DNA of 64,000 bases from Bacteroidota bacterium (GTDB lineage Bacteria > Bacteroidota > Bacteroidia > Chitinophagales > Saprospiraceae): contig JANSWP010000002.1 in NCBI GenBank assembly GCA_024743405.1, positions 62,001-126,000 on the forward strand, given 5' to 3'. This document shows positions 37,758 to 48,123 of the stretch, in pieces (within the stretch, counting starts at the first letter, position 1; each line of letters starts with the position of its first letter). Both the position numbers and the translations under genes were made by a program. A model generated the notes under the pieces. That model was not told where the DNA came from and ran no database searches. It saw only the letters and a list, made by a program, of their open reading frames with translations.

Positions 37758-39884
37758 ATGGCGCACGATACTAAGAACATTAGAAATGTTGTTTTGCTCG
37801 GTCACTCTGGCTCAGGAAAAACCACCTTCGCAGAAACGATGCTTTTTGAATCAGGTTCTACCACTAGACGGGGAACTGTTGAAGACGGAACAACCGCTTC
37901 CGATTATACAAACATTGAGCAGGAAAAAGGAAATTCCGTTTTCTCTGCCTTAATGCATGCAGATTGGAGAGGCAACAAAATTAATATTCTCGATACGCCA
38001 GGCTCTGATGATTTTGTCGGAGAAGTAGTCTCTTCCATGGCAGTCGCAGATACTGCAATTATGGTTATTAATGCAAAGAGTGGAGTTGAGGTTGGAACAG
38101 AGTTGCATTGGGAGTCTGTCGAAAAAAATAATAGACCTGCTCTTTTTGTTATTAACCAAGTAGATCATGAAAAAGCGGATTTTGAAAAATCATTGGAAGA
38201 ATTAACCGAAACTTTTGGTTCTAAAGTACTTCCTGTTCAATATCCTCTCAATGTGGGAGAAGGTTTTAATACCATCGTTGATGCCTTAAGAATGACCATG
38301 TATGTTTTCCCCGAAAACGGTGGGAAACCCGAGAAAAAAGATATTCCAGATTCAGAAAAAGACCGTGCTGCTGATATGCACAATGCTTTAGTTGAGGCCG
38401 CTGCAGAAAACGACGAAGAACTGATGGAACGCTTTTTTGACCAAGGATCCCTTTCTGAACAAGATATGGCTTATGGTTTGAGGCTAGCCATTGCCAGTGG
38501 AGCAAGCTATCCTGTCTTTTGCTGCTCCTCCACTAAAAATATGGGTACAGGACGTATTATGGGTTTTATTAATGATGTATGCCCATCACCACTCGAATCA
38601 CCTGAAATGAACCTAGAAGGTGGTGGAACCCTAGCACCAGACTCAGACGCAACAACTAGTATATTCATTTACAAAACCGTTTCTGAACCTAGAGTTGGGA
38701 CTGTTTCTTACTTTAAAGTTTGTGCTGGAACATTGAATAGTGGTGATGAATTGACAAATCCTAATAACAGAAGTTCGGAAAGATTGGGATCTTTTTTCAG
38801 TGCTAATGGAAAGATCAGAGAGAATGTTGAGTCTTTAAAAGCTGGAGATCTAGGGGTCGCAGTAAAGTTAAAAAGTACCCATACAAATAACACCCTAACA
38901 GCGAAAGGAGAAGATACTCAAATTGAAAAAATCCAATTTCCAAATTCTCGAATTAGAGTTGCAGTCAGCCCTCCGAGTAAAAATGAAATGGAAAAATTAA
39001 TGAAGGCTTTATTCCAAATTGCGGAAGAAGATCCTACGTTGATTGTTGAACAATCCAAAGCACTTAAACAGACTTTGATTCATGGCCAAGGACAGTTACA
39101 TCTCGATCTAGTTAAATATCGAATTGAGAAAGTTTATGGCATTACAATGGACTTTATGAGACCTCGAATCTCCTATCGAGAGACCATCACCAAAATGGTT
39201 CAAGATTCCTATCGCCATAAAAAGCAATCAGGAGGAGCTGGACAATTTGGCGAAGTTCATATGCGAATTGAACCCTGGCATGAAGGTATGGGTGCACCAG
39301 CGGAATTGAACGTTCGAAAAGAAGAAGTTGAAGAATTGCCTTGGGGAGGTAAATTGGTTTATTTATGGTGTATAGTCGGTGGCTCAATTGATGCCAACTA
39401 CTCAAATGCTATTAAGAAAGGTATTCTTCAAAAAATGGAAGAAGGTCCTTTAACTGGTTCTTATTGTCAAGACTTGCGAGTTTGTATTTATGATGGAAAA
39501 ATGCATCCAGTTGATTCAAATGACATGGCATTTATGTTGGCAAGCTCAACTGTTTTCAAAAATAATTTTGTCAAGGCGGGTCCTAAATTATTAGAACCTA
39601 TCTATGATGTTGAAATCAAATGTGGAGATGATGTGATGGGCGATATTATGGGAGACCTGCAAACTCGGCGTGCTATTATTTCTGGAATGGACTCTGAAGG
39701 AAAATATAGAATCATCAAAGCTAGAGTGCCTTTAGCTGAGATGTATCAATACTCTTCGACACTTCGTTCTCTTTCTCAAGGTCGAGCTAAATTCAACCAA
39801 GAGCTGGCTGATTATAGCCCTGTTCCTGGCGATCTTCAAAAACAATTGATTGATGCTTATAAAACTTCTCAAGAAGAAGGATAA
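37758..39884 (+). CDS. Elongation factor G-like GTPase (Bacteroidota EF-G paralog)
   Basis: A 708-residue five-domain EF-G homologue. G1 is GHSGSGKTT (15-23), not the usual AHxDAGKTT; G3 is DTPGSDDF with Ser83 where EF-G has the catalytic His; G4 is NQVD (133-136) instead of NKxD. Domains III-V are complete (QSGGAGQFGEVHMRIEP, DSNDMAFMLASSTVF, TRRAIISGMDS). This is the second EF-G type common in Bacteroidota, as judged by GTVEDGTTASDYTNIEQEKGNS. Its ribosome role (translocation or recycling) is not settled by sequence. A strong terminator follows at 39913. Confidence 0.88.
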   Translation: MAHDTKNIRNVVLLGHSGSGKTTFAETMLFESGSTTRRGTVEDGTTASDYTNIEQEKGNSVFSALMHADWRGNKINILDTPGSDDFVGEVVSSMAVADTAIMVINAKSGVEVGTELHWESVEKNNRPALFVINQVDHEKADFEKSLEELTETFGSKVLPVQYPLNVGEGFNTIVDALRMTMYVFPENGGKPEKKDIPDSEKDRAADMHNALVEAAAENDEELMERFFDQGSLSEQDMAYGLRLAIASGASYPVFCCSSTKNMGTGRIMGFINDVCPSPLESPEMNLEGGGTLAPDSDATTSIFIYKTVSEPRVGTVSYFKVCAGTLNSGDELTNPNNRSSERLGSFFSANGKIRENVESLKAGDLGVAVKLKSTHTNNTLTAKGEDTQIEKIQFPNSRIRVAVSPPSKNEMEKLMKALFQIAEEDPTLIVEQSKALKQTLIHGQGQLHLDLVKYRIEKVYGITMDFMRPRISYRETITKMVQDSYRHKKQSGGAGQFGEVHMRIEPWHEGMGAPAELNVRKEEVEELPWGGKLVYLWCIVGGSIDANYSNAIKKGILQKMEEGPLTGSYCQDLRVCIYDGKMHPVDSNDMAFMLASSTVFKNNFVKAGPKLLEPIYDVEIKCGDDVMGDIMGDLQTRRAIISGMDSEGKYRIIKARVPLAEMYQYSSTLRSLSQGRAKFNQELADYSPVPGDLQKQLIDAYKTSQEEG

Positions 39885-39912
39885 CATAAAATAAAGATCA
39901 TCTAAAAAGATC

Positions 39913-39946
39913 AAAACGGTTGTCGAGTTTCGGCAGCCGTTTTTTT
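39913..39946 (+). terminator. Rho-independent terminator of the EF-G paralog
   Basis: A GC-rich 10-bp stem ACGGTTGTCG/CGGCAGCCGT (39916-39940, two G-U pairs) with a 5-base loop, followed by a T run (39941-39946). It overlaps the non-coding upstream frame of the symporter and supports its start at 39971. Confidence 0.88.
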
Positions 39947-39970
39947 ATTGAATTCTATTATTTTCGCTGT

Positions 39971-41551
39971 ATGACCATAGATCTAATAATCGTACTCCTG
40001 TATTTTGCGGCTGTTTTAATCATCGCTTTAAGTGGTCGACAAGGTAAAGACACAACAAGTGAAGCCTATTTTTTGAGTAACCGAAACCTCCGTTGGCATT
40101 CGGTAGCCATTTCGAGCATTGCCACAAATATTCAAGGTTATCAGTTTTTGGGCATGATGGGTTCTGCCTACCTCTATGGATTGGCTCAGGCAAACCTAGA
40201 AATCAATGCTATGCAAGGTATACTCATGGCGGCATTTATCTTTGTTCCTTTGTATTTGAAAGACAGAGTTATCACCATTACCCAATTCATCAAAAAACGA
40301 TTAGGGAAAACGGTAGGGTTATTTTATTCACTCGCTAATTTATTCCTTTTTTCAACGATTGGATTAGGTGCAGCTCTTTTTTGGGGCGCTTATGCAGCCG
40401 ATTTAGTTTTTGCTGATTATCTATCTTTTATTAGCGAAAACCGACTAATTAGAATTGCCATTTTGATAACTGGGCTCGGTATTTTTTCGGCGATTTACAC
40501 TTATGCAGGAGGATTAAGCGCGGTTGTTCGAACGGATATCATCCAATTTGCTATTTTATTCACAGGAGGTGTTGTTGTATTATTCATTTCTATACATCAT
40601 TTAGGTGGGTGGAGTCAACTGTATGAAAAAACACCAGACTTGATGCACCTTCATTTGCCAAGTGATCATGAGCAAATGCCTTGGACATTGGTTCTTGGAC
40701 TCTTCCTTTTGAATATTAATTATTGGTGCGCCAATCAATCGGTCGTTCAGCGTTCACTTGCCGCTCGAAGTTTAAAAGATGCACAAATTGGGTTGATGGT
40801 CGGAGGGGTAATGAAATACTTTATGGCTGTCATTATCGTTGTTCCAGGCATTGCATTGGCAGGCATTTTGGGTGATAACCCTTTAACAGAACCCGATCAA
40901 ACTTTCCCATATTTAGTTACAACCTATTTGCCCGTGGGGGTTAGAGGATTGATTCTTTGTGCACTATTTGCTTCGTTGATGAGTACAGTAGATTCAACTT
41001 TCAACTCACTAGCCACTCTTTGGTCAATTGATATTTATAAGGAATACATTAATAAAAACGCAACAGATTATGAGGTAGTCAATGCAGGTCGAAAAACCAT
41101 TCTTTTCACGCTGATTACAGGTGTATTGATGGGATGTGTTTTACTGTATGTCAAATTTGAAAATCCAGAAGCCGCCTTTACACATACGCTAAATGAATTG
41201 CGCTATTATATCAATTGTGGAATTGTCGTTTTGATTTGTACAGCAGCATTCTTATTGATGCCTAATCATAAACTTACTTTAGTAGCGTTTTTGATAACCA
41301 TCCCTTTACATTTATTTTTGCAAAATAAAATCCCAGCACTAAATGAACTAATTGAATTCCCTAAAATAAATTACTTCGTACGGGCCGGTTGGGTCATTCT
41401 CATTGCTTTTCTGATAATCGCTATACCGACCATTTTGAAAAATGGTTTTAGGAATTGGAAAGATTATTTTGAAGCGGCATCTCCAAAATTAGCCAAAACC
41501 GGATGGGGTTTAGCTGCTTCGTTGGTAATTTTACACATTCTATTTTCTTAA
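39971..41551 (+). CDS. Sodium:solute symporter
   Basis: About 526 residues from ATG 39971 with 13-14 membrane helices. SSS features include the N-terminal LIIVLLYFAAVLIIALSGR, AISSIATNIQGYQFLGMMGSAYLYG (Na-site helix), YTYAGGLSAVVRTDIIQF and LFASLMSTVDSTFNSLATL, the helix with the Ser/Thr Na+ ligands. It probably imports a sugar or organic acid with sodium (SGLT-like branch). The Crp-family gene starts 30 bp downstream on the same strand, so the two may be co-transcribed. Confidence 0.9.
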   Translation: MTIDLIIVLLYFAAVLIIALSGRQGKDTTSEAYFLSNRNLRWHSVAISSIATNIQGYQFLGMMGSAYLYGLAQANLEINAMQGILMAAFIFVPLYLKDRVITITQFIKKRLGKTVGLFYSLANLFLFSTIGLGAALFWGAYAADLVFADYLSFISENRLIRIAILITGLGIFSAIYTYAGGLSAVVRTDIIQFAILFTGGVVVLFISIHHLGGWSQLYEKTPDLMHLHLPSDHEQMPWTLVLGLFLLNINYWCANQSVVQRSLAARSLKDAQIGLMVGGVMKYFMAVIIVVPGIALAGILGDNPLTEPDQTFPYLVTTYLPVGVRGLILCALFASLMSTVDSTFNSLATLWSIDIYKEYINKNATDYEVVNAGRKTILFTLITGVLMGCVLLYVKFENPEAAFTHTLNELRYYINCGIVVLICTAAFLLMPNHKLTLVAFLITIPLHLFLQNKIPALNELIEFPKINYFVRAGWVILIAFLIIAIPTILKNGFRNWKDYFEAASPKLAKTGWGLAASLVILHILFS

Positions 41552-41581
41552 GGATTCCGAAAATAACAACCTATACATTTA

Positions 41582-42253
41582 ATGAAAAACATCTGGTATT
41601 TTGAAGAAGTTGATTTGAACGAAATCCTTTGTCCCCATAAATTTAAAGACCATTGCGATATGCATCCGATGGACTGCTATAATAAAATGGATTTTCTCTT
41701 CTCTCCCGGAGATCATGCAAAAGAAATTTACTTAATCGCCGAAGGGAAAGTCAAAATTGGCTATTACGATGACGCTGGAAATGAATTTGTTAGAGCCATT
41801 TTAGGAAAAGGAGAACTATTAGGGGTATCGGCTTTTTTAGGAGAAAAAAAGCGCAAAAATTTCGCTGAAATAATTGAGGATAATACCTACATCTGTAAAT
41901 TGGATGTCGATAAGGCAAAGGAATTGACAAGAGATTATAGAGGCTTCGAATTTGAAATTCATAAAAGAATAGGACAGCGCATCCAAAAATTAGAGCGCCG
42001 AATAGAGATCTTATTATTCAAGGATGCTCGAATACGGTTGATTGAATTTATTAAAGACCTTGCCGAAGAAAAAGGAAAACCATCTGAAAAAGGTATAGAG
42101 ATTCAACATGATTTGACTCAAGGTGAAATTGCTAAATTGATCGGTACTTCCCGAAAAACAGCTTCACTTCTTTTAAATGAATTGGAAGACGAAGGGTTAA
42201 TTTCTCAAAGCCGAGGTATGATGATCATTCCAGAGTTGAACACCCTAACTTGA
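41582..42253 (+). CDS. Crp/Fnr family regulator with Cys/His-rich N-terminus
   Basis: A 223-residue regulator. A cyclic-nucleotide-binding-type beta-roll (FSPGDHAKEIYLIAEGKVKIGYYDDAG to about 115), a dimer helix, and a C-terminal winged HTH (LTQGEIAKLIGTSRKTASLLLNELEDEGLI). The first 33 residues have C17, H19, H24, C25, H28 and C32, a cluster that could bind iron-sulphur or a metal, as in FNR, though the spacing is not that of E. coli FNR. The cAMP-contact residues are not conserved. It lies 30 bp after the symporter and could regulate it. Confidence 0.85.
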   Translation: MKNIWYFEEVDLNEILCPHKFKDHCDMHPMDCYNKMDFLFSPGDHAKEIYLIAEGKVKIGYYDDAGNEFVRAILGKGELLGVSAFLGEKKRKNFAEIIEDNTYICKLDVDKAKELTRDYRGFEFEIHKRIGQRIQKLERRIEILLFKDARIRLIEFIKDLAEEKGKPSEKGIEIQHDLTQGEIAKLIGTSRKTASLLLNELEDEGLISQSRGMMIIPELNTLT

Positions 42254-42264
42254 GCGCCTTAAAA

Positions 42265-43563
42265 TTAATGATGTCCGCCACTAACAGTTCCCGTTGCCGA
42301 AGTTACTTTTTGTTCTTTTACGAATAACCAAAGTACTGCAGACACGCCCAATGTAATCGCACTAATAATAAAAATCATATTTTTATTCGCCTGCCCCTCT
42401 ATAAAACCACCAAGATTGGAAGCAACGATTTGAGGCAACACTACAGAAAGATTGAATAAGCCCATCATCAAACCCATTTTGCTTTGATTAACCACCTCAG
42501 ACATGATCGCAAAAGGCAAACTTACTACCGCACTCCAACCAATACCAATAATTGCCATAAATACAAAAAGAGAAGTAATCGACCCACCCATAAATGCCAA
42601 TAATAGATAACCCACAGACATGATCGCAATCGCCATAGTATGAGTCCGAACTCTCCCAATTTTTTCTGTTATTGGTTCTAAAACTAAAGCTGGTAAAATA
42701 AAGCCTACCGTATTCAATATTGCAAATGCGATACCTATACTGAACCCAATTTCATTGTTTTGAGCATCTGTCAAAGTCGCGGATGTATCAAAGCCCATGA
42801 TATTTTCCTTTATATAAGCGAAAGTGTAAATAAACATTGTCTGAACACCAATCCAAGTGAAGGCATGAGCAAAACATATCTTTAAAAAGGCTGGCCAATT
42901 TGTAGCTCTCGAATCTTCGGAAGAAGTTGTTTTAGAATCATTTGCAGCTTCCAAATAACGCGGTTCTTTGATAAATAAAACCGGAAAAACAGAACAAATC
43001 AAAACAAAAACTGCCCCAAAATAAATTAGAAAATAATTATTAATAAATGCTCCAATCAAATACGCCATTACACCAAAAAAGCCCGAAATAGTTTGCATCC
43101 ACGTGAAACCTTTCGTTCGAGCATCTCCTTCAGGTGTGACATCCGCGATTATGGAGCGAGCAGGGTTAAAACTTACATTTATTGCCAAATCTAATGTTAA
43201 TGCGATGGTCAAAGCAACCCCAATCAAACTATCAAAACCCAAGGCATCATTAATGACATCAATAAATGGTAATGCTAATATCATTAAAGCGGCAATCGTC
43301 CCTCCAATAATGATAAACGGTCGCCGCCGACCATTCCAAAACCAGACATTATCACTTAAAGCACCTACAATGACTTGTCCTAAGATTCCTGCCATCGGTC
43401 CTGCCAACCAGACTAAGCCAATCTCATGAATATCAAGCCCATACTTAGAATTAAGAATCCAACTTAATGCCGCAATTTGAACACAAAGTGCGAAACCCAT
43501 TGCCGTCGCAGGCAAGCTGAGGAGTGCGTAAAAAGGTTTGGTAATCGTTTTGTTTGATGACAT
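42265..43563 (-). CDS. MFS sugar transporter (SLC45/GPH-like)
   Basis: A 432-residue transporter with 12 membrane helices. The loop between helices 2 and 3 reads GALSDNVWFWNGRRRPFI, the SD..GRRRPFI signature of the sucrose/maltose-type MFS group shared with plant sucrose carriers. It starts 49 bp after the alpha-glucosidase on the same strand, so the pair probably imports and cleaves a maltose- or isomaltose-type disaccharide or short oligosaccharide. Convergent with the Crp gene. Confidence 0.87.
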   Translation of the reverse strand: MSSNKTITKPFYALLSLPATAMGFALCVQIAALSWILNSKYGLDIHEIGLVWLAGPMAGILGQVIVGALSDNVWFWNGRRRPFIIIGGTIAALMILALPFIDVINDALGFDSLIGVALTIALTLDLAINVSFNPARSIIADVTPEGDARTKGFTWMQTISGFFGVMAYLIGAFINNYFLIYFGAVFVLICSVFPVLFIKEPRYLEAANDSKTTSSEDSRATNWPAFLKICFAHAFTWIGVQTMFIYTFAYIKENIMGFDTSATLTDAQNNEIGFSIGIAFAILNTVGFILPALVLEPITEKIGRVRTHTMAIAIMSVGYLLLAFMGGSITSLFVFMAIIGIGWSAVVSLPFAIMSEVVNQSKMGLMMGLFNLSVVLPQIVASNLGGFIEGQANKNMIFIISAITLGVSAVLWLFVKEQKVTSATGTVSGGHH

Positions 43564-43612
43564 TATTGATAGTTTTTCTATTTTTTGACAATAGTTCTAA
43601 AAAACCTTGATA

Positions 43613-45298
43613 CTAATGAAGTCGAAGCAAACACGCTTCCCAAGGTCGCAAATTCAGTTCATCACCCAATTTCTCACAATCCGAATAATTACAAATTACA
43701 CATTCTTTTGCAGTCATTCCTTCAGGCATTTTCACCGTTTGATTGTCATCACTAAAATTCAAAGTGATCAAAAATCGCTCATCGCCCATAATTCGTGTAT
43801 AGACAAAAAGACTCGGATCCTCAGGCATTAAATCTTCAAAAGCCCCATAAACTAAAGTTTTGCTCGCTCTACGGAACTTGAGCATTTTCTTATAAAAATT
43901 CAAGATCGAATTAGGATCAGCTTCAGACTCCGCAACATTAATTTCAGGATAACGGGGATTCAAATCAATCCACGGTTTACTGCTGGAGAAACCTGAATTT
44001 TCGGAATCATCCCACTGCATTGGCGTCCGGGCATTATCACGTGAAGTATGTTTTAAACTCTTTAAAAATTCCTCTTCACTTCCACCCGCCGCTAGGTGTT
44101 TTTGATGCCCATCGAAAACTTGCAAATCGCGATATTTATCTAAAGATTCCCAAGAAACGTTGGTCATTCCGATTTCCTCCCCGAAATAAATATAGGGCAC
44201 ACCACGCTGTGTCAAAATGAACATTCCAAGCAATTTGGCAGACTCCTTTCGATATTCTTTATCATTTCCAAAACGGGAAACAATGCGCGGAAAATCATGA
44301 TTACCTAAAAAGGCTGTATTCCAACCGCCCATATGGATCAATCTTTCCCAGTTTGAAACGATGGCTTTAAATTCAACAAGGTCATATTTCTTCAATTTGA
44401 AAAAATCGTCTCGGTCAATATCCATGTGGTCGAAATGATAAATCGTGTGCAATTCATTCCGATCTTCACCGACATATTCCAGGGCTTGTTCAGGCGAAAT
44501 CCCAGGCCCTTCACCAACCGTCATCATGTCATATTTTGAAATAACTTCCCGATTCATTTCATGAATAAATTCATGCAATCGAGGCCCATTGGCATAAAAC
44601 CGTCCATAATTTCCGTCAAATGTTTCCTCATTCATATTCGGAAAACTCAAATCTTTGGAGATAAACGGCAGTACATCTATCCTAAATCCATCAATCCCCT
44701 TTTGCATCCAAAAATGCATGATATCATAAACTTCCTGGCGGACTTTTGGGTTTTCCCAATTCAGATCTGGCTGTTTAACAGAGAAAATATGGAGGTAATA
44801 TTCTCCAGTCGTTTCATCCAATTCCCAAGTACTTGGCGCAAAAAACGAGACCCAATTGGTTGGTGGCGTTCCATCCTCATTTGGTGGCTTCCAATAATAA
44901 TAATCACGGTAAGGGTTGTCTTTCGATTTCTTCGCTTCCTGAAACCAAAAATGCTCATCGCTTGAATGATTGGGCACTAAATCAAGAATCAACCGAAGAT
45001 TTCGTTCTTTCATTCCCGCCAATAAATCATCAAAATCCTTCATACTCCCAAATTCATCCATAATGTCTCGATAATCGCTCACATCATATCCATTATCGTC
45101 ATTCGGAGATTTGAAAATTGGGCTTAACCAAATCGTTTCCACACCCAAATCAGCAATATAATCCAGTCGATTAATGATACCTCTCAAATCGCCAACACCA
45201 TCTCCACTGCTATCTTGATAGCTTCGTGGGTATATTTGATAAACGACGGTTTCTTTCCACCATTCTTGTTTTATGTCTTCAGGTTTAACTTTTTGCAT
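43613..45298 (-). CDS. GH13 alpha-glucosidase (oligo-1,6-glucosidase-like)
   Basis: A 561-residue GH13 enzyme: [40 protein letters not shown] with nucleophile Asp208, VGEGPG with acid/base Glu263, and LGNHDFPR with Asp335. The residue after the nucleophile is Val209. In GH13_31-type enzymes Val there goes with alpha-1,6 (isomaltose) activity and Thr or Ala with maltose activity, so an oligo-1,6-glucosidase is favoured. No signal peptide, so cytoplasmic. First gene of an operon with the transporter at 42265. Confidence 0.92.
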   Translation of the reverse strand: MQKVKPEDIKQEWWKETVVYQIYPRSYQDSSGDGVGDLRGIINRLDYIADLGVETIWLSPIFKSPNDDNGYDVSDYRDIMDEFGSMKDFDDLLAGMKERNLRLILDLVPNHSSDEHFWFQEAKKSKDNPYRDYYYWKPPNEDGTPPTNWVSFFAPSTWELDETTGEYYLHIFSVKQPDLNWENPKVRQEVYDIMHFWMQKGIDGFRIDVLPFISKDLSFPNMNEETFDGNYGRFYANGPRLHEFIHEMNREVISKYDMMTVGEGPGISPEQALEYVGEDRNELHTIYHFDHMDIDRDDFFKLKKYDLVEFKAIVSNWERLIHMGGWNTAFLGNHDFPRIVSRFGNDKEYRKESAKLLGMFILTQRGVPYIYFGEEIGMTNVSWESLDKYRDLQVFDGHQKHLAAGGSEEEFLKSLKHTSRDNARTPMQWDDSENSGFSSSKPWIDLNPRYPEINVAESEADPNSILNFYKKMLKFRRASKTLVYGAFEDLMPEDPSLFVYTRIMGDERFLITLNFSDDNQTVKMPEGMTAKECVICNYSDCEKLGDELNLRPWEACLLRLH

Positions 45299-45370
45299 AA
45301 TGTATTTTAAATAAGTTCTGTATTTTCAAAAATTAGAAGCCCGAATATAGGGATATTACCGATTTTCATT

Positions 45371-48097
45371 TTATCTAAACCCACAATTTGGTAAGACTTC
45401 TTGCCACTTTTCTATTTCCAGAAGCCCATTACTAAAATAAGCCCTTTTGAGTTTAGTTAATTTCTTAAACTCTTCAGGTAATTTGATCGCTTCCTTTGGA
45501 TAAATAAGCACCTCTTTCAGACGAGTTAATTGTCCAATTTCGGGTGGGATATTGATCAAATTATTCCACCATAGGTTGAGCTTGGTGAGTTTAGTTAATT
45601 CAAAAAATTCGAGTGGAATAGTATGGCTTTCAATAGCACTGTTGAGTTGTAAATCTTTAATTGTTTCATGTTCAAAAATACCCGTAGGAAAGGATTTAAC
45701 ATTATTCGAGATAATCACTAATCGTTGTAAGTTCCCTTTAAAAATAGGTTGTTTTAGTACTTCATTAATTTCATTTTCAGTCAATCCTATTTGGATTTTT
45801 AAATATTTAGGATTTTCTAATAGGGAAGGAAGAATCTTTTGAAACATCTCCTTACGATATGGTGAATTTCCGTCATCATATCCAAAAAATCGTTCTAAAT
45901 TTAAACCTGTTTTTTTATAAACCGCTAGCGCGAATTGTCCCAATTGAGGAAAACTCACTAATTGTTCGTACTTATAAAATCGAGGATATTTTTGTCCAAT
46001 TTTGGATGGATCATTCAATAATTTCAGGGCTCCTCCAGATAAACTTCCTTTCAGCAATTTTCGAATTTTCGCTCGCACTTTTGTGTCCACGCTAGTTTTT
46101 GTGACAGCAATAAAATCCATTTCCACCTCATCGGGCAATCCATGATTCATCACCATTTCCAGAGCGACCAACTCATTAGCTGGTGTATTTGACCAAAGCA
46201 ATCTGCGGATATTATGAATAAATTCTTTCGGAGTGTCCTCTTTTTGAAGCATTCCAGGATTCACATTTTTATGCCATTCCGCAAATTCTACTTCATGAAA
46301 TAAAATGCGCTCTTTTCCCCAAAAATCATCGGGCATTTTGGGCTTTTTACCTATCAAAACATAGGAGACTTTTTCCGTTATTTTTTGCGAATATTTAAAA
46401 CCAACTTCTTCTAATTGTTTGCGTAAAAGAGTCTTCTTTGATTGAGTTGCCCCCAAAATCGAAACATAACTTTCTGATATATTTTTTGCATTTTTCAGAG
46501 AAACCTGATTTGGGTTTAGTTTGTATATATCATTTAAAATAAACGTGTGTAATTCTCGACTACAGTCAGTAAGCACTTCCAATGTTTGTACTTTCATTTC
46601 ATCAGTCAGAGGTTCTTTCCCATAATTATTAAATAACCAAAAAGCCAAAATCGGATGGTATTTTTCATCCACTTTTTCTTTGACATACTTAATCAAACTA
46701 TGTATATGAACCAGTGAATTTTCTTGAATCCGAGGGCAATCAACTAGCGTAAAAGTTGTAATTCCAATAGGAAAAATGGAAGATGGAACATACGATAAAT
46801 CGTGACAATGATAAATCCCAAATTTCATAACATGCTTTAGATTTTTAAGGCTTTCTGGAAATGCCTCAAAACCTGCTTCTAAAATTTTCACATCAGAAAG
46901 TTCAGTACAATATTGAATGGATTCTGGAAGTATTTTAATTTGGGGTAGTCTAGAAAAATTGATTGCTTGAATAGACGAATTTTCCTTGCCGAAAGTTGGA
47001 ATTACTGATAATTCAGCCAAGTTTATCAAACTCAATCGCTCTAAGTTGGGTAGTTCATTAAACTCAAAATCTATCTCATAAAGACTTGCCAAACCTCTCA
47101 AATCCAATTCCTTTAATTTTTTCAGATATCGTATCGGCGTTATTTTTTCTAACTCTTCACATTCAGTGATATATAGTCTTTCTAATTTCTGGAGTTTTCT
47201 GATAGATCTAGGCAATTTTTGAATCTTCAAATTGAAAAACCCAAGCGAAATTAAATTAGCGTTTTGAGTAAAAGAATCTGGCAATTCTTTTATTGGACAT
47301 TGCGAGAAAACGATGTCTATCAAATGTTCATTTTGAAAAATGGAAGGCGGTAATTCAATTTCTGAATAAGCTGTTCCTAATCTATAAACTGATAATTTTT
47401 TCAGGTTTTCTAAATACTCAAAATCATTAGGAAGCCCTTTAGTCTTTAAGAGATCATGAACCTTTATCTCTTCCAATTGAGTCATTTTATCCAATCTTGG
47501 AAATTCTTTCAATTCAGACATCCGAGACAATGAAAGAGTTTTCAAAGAGACCAAATCCCTGATGCCGTGTGGTAAGCATTCTATATTCAGACCAGCAATA
47601 TGAAGAGATTCAAGTTGTTTTAATTGTGGCAAAAATTCAATATCATTAAACTTTTCCGCTTGAATCACCAACTTTTTAAGAGAAGATAATTCAAAAAAAG
47701 ATTTAGGTAAATTGAGCTCTTTCCCTCCAAAGTGAAATTCCTCAAGATGATTCATTTGCCCGACAATTGAACAGTCCTTCAGATTTGTACAATCGTCAAT
47801 TTGCAATTCTTTCAATGGATGATTTAGTATTTCAATAGGCAATTCAATCAATTGTCCGGAGCGAGAAATTTTCACAGACTCGAGTCTGGTTTTCCGTAAA
47901 AATTCAGCTATATATTTAAAATGATTAGGTTCAGATTTCCTAAAAGCTGTTTTTCCAAAATCGAATCTAACGGCTTTTAAATTAACTAATTTTCGAACAA
48001 TTGAATCGACCGGAATAGAATTCGTAATTATCAAACCAGTGTAATTTGATTCGGTATAATTCCAGTATGCCGTAGAGGTAAAAGTGTATTGATTCAT
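45371..48097 (-). CDS. Large LRR protein with internal BRCT-like domain
   Basis: A 908-residue protein. Residues about 60-460 are leucine-rich repeats (ELPxSF..LxxLxxLxI patterns). About 545-612 looks like a BRCT domain: SILGATQSKKTLLRKQLEEVG, then KVSYVLIGKKP and ILFHEVEFAEW, with the order expected of bacterial BRCT. A helical middle part follows (about 620-780), and the last 110 residues return to LRRs (LTKLNLWWNNLINIPPEIGQLTRL). No signal peptide, so probably cytoplasmic, unlike most LRR surface proteins. Function unknown; the BRCT call is by eye. Confidence 0.65.
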   Translation of the reverse strand: MNQYTFTSTAYWNYTESNYTGLIITNSIPVDSIVRKLVNLKAVRFDFGKTAFRKSEPNHFKYIAEFLRKTRLESVKISRSGQLIELPIEILNHPLKELQIDDCTNLKDCSIVGQMNHLEEFHFGGKELNLPKSFFELSSLKKLVIQAEKFNDIEFLPQLKQLESLHIAGLNIECLPHGIRDLVSLKTLSLSRMSELKEFPRLDKMTQLEEIKVHDLLKTKGLPNDFEYLENLKKLSVYRLGTAYSEIELPPSIFQNEHLIDIVFSQCPIKELPDSFTQNANLISLGFFNLKIQKLPRSIRKLQKLERLYITECEELEKITPIRYLKKLKELDLRGLASLYEIDFEFNELPNLERLSLINLAELSVIPTFGKENSSIQAINFSRLPQIKILPESIQYCTELSDVKILEAGFEAFPESLKNLKHVMKFGIYHCHDLSYVPSSIFPIGITTFTLVDCPRIQENSLVHIHSLIKYVKEKVDEKYHPILAFWLFNNYGKEPLTDEMKVQTLEVLTDCSRELHTFILNDIYKLNPNQVSLKNAKNISESYVSILGATQSKKTLLRKQLEEVGFKYSQKITEKVSYVLIGKKPKMPDDFWGKERILFHEVEFAEWHKNVNPGMLQKEDTPKEFIHNIRRLLWSNTPANELVALEMVMNHGLPDEVEMDFIAVTKTSVDTKVRAKIRKLLKGSLSGGALKLLNDPSKIGQKYPRFYKYEQLVSFPQLGQFALAVYKKTGLNLERFFGYDDGNSPYRKEMFQKILPSLLENPKYLKIQIGLTENEINEVLKQPIFKGNLQRLVIISNNVKSFPTGIFEHETIKDLQLNSAIESHTIPLEFFELTKLTKLNLWWNNLINIPPEIGQLTRLKEVLIYPKEAIKLPEEFKKLTKLKRAYFSNGLLEIEKWQEVLPNCGFR

Positions 48098-48123
48098 ATT
48101 TCCAATGTCAGATTTTCTTGATT

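Noticed and set aside
44561-44965. 134-codon ORF opposite the alpha-glucosidase
   Set aside because: Fully inside a GH13 gene with intact catalytic motifs; a shadow frame.
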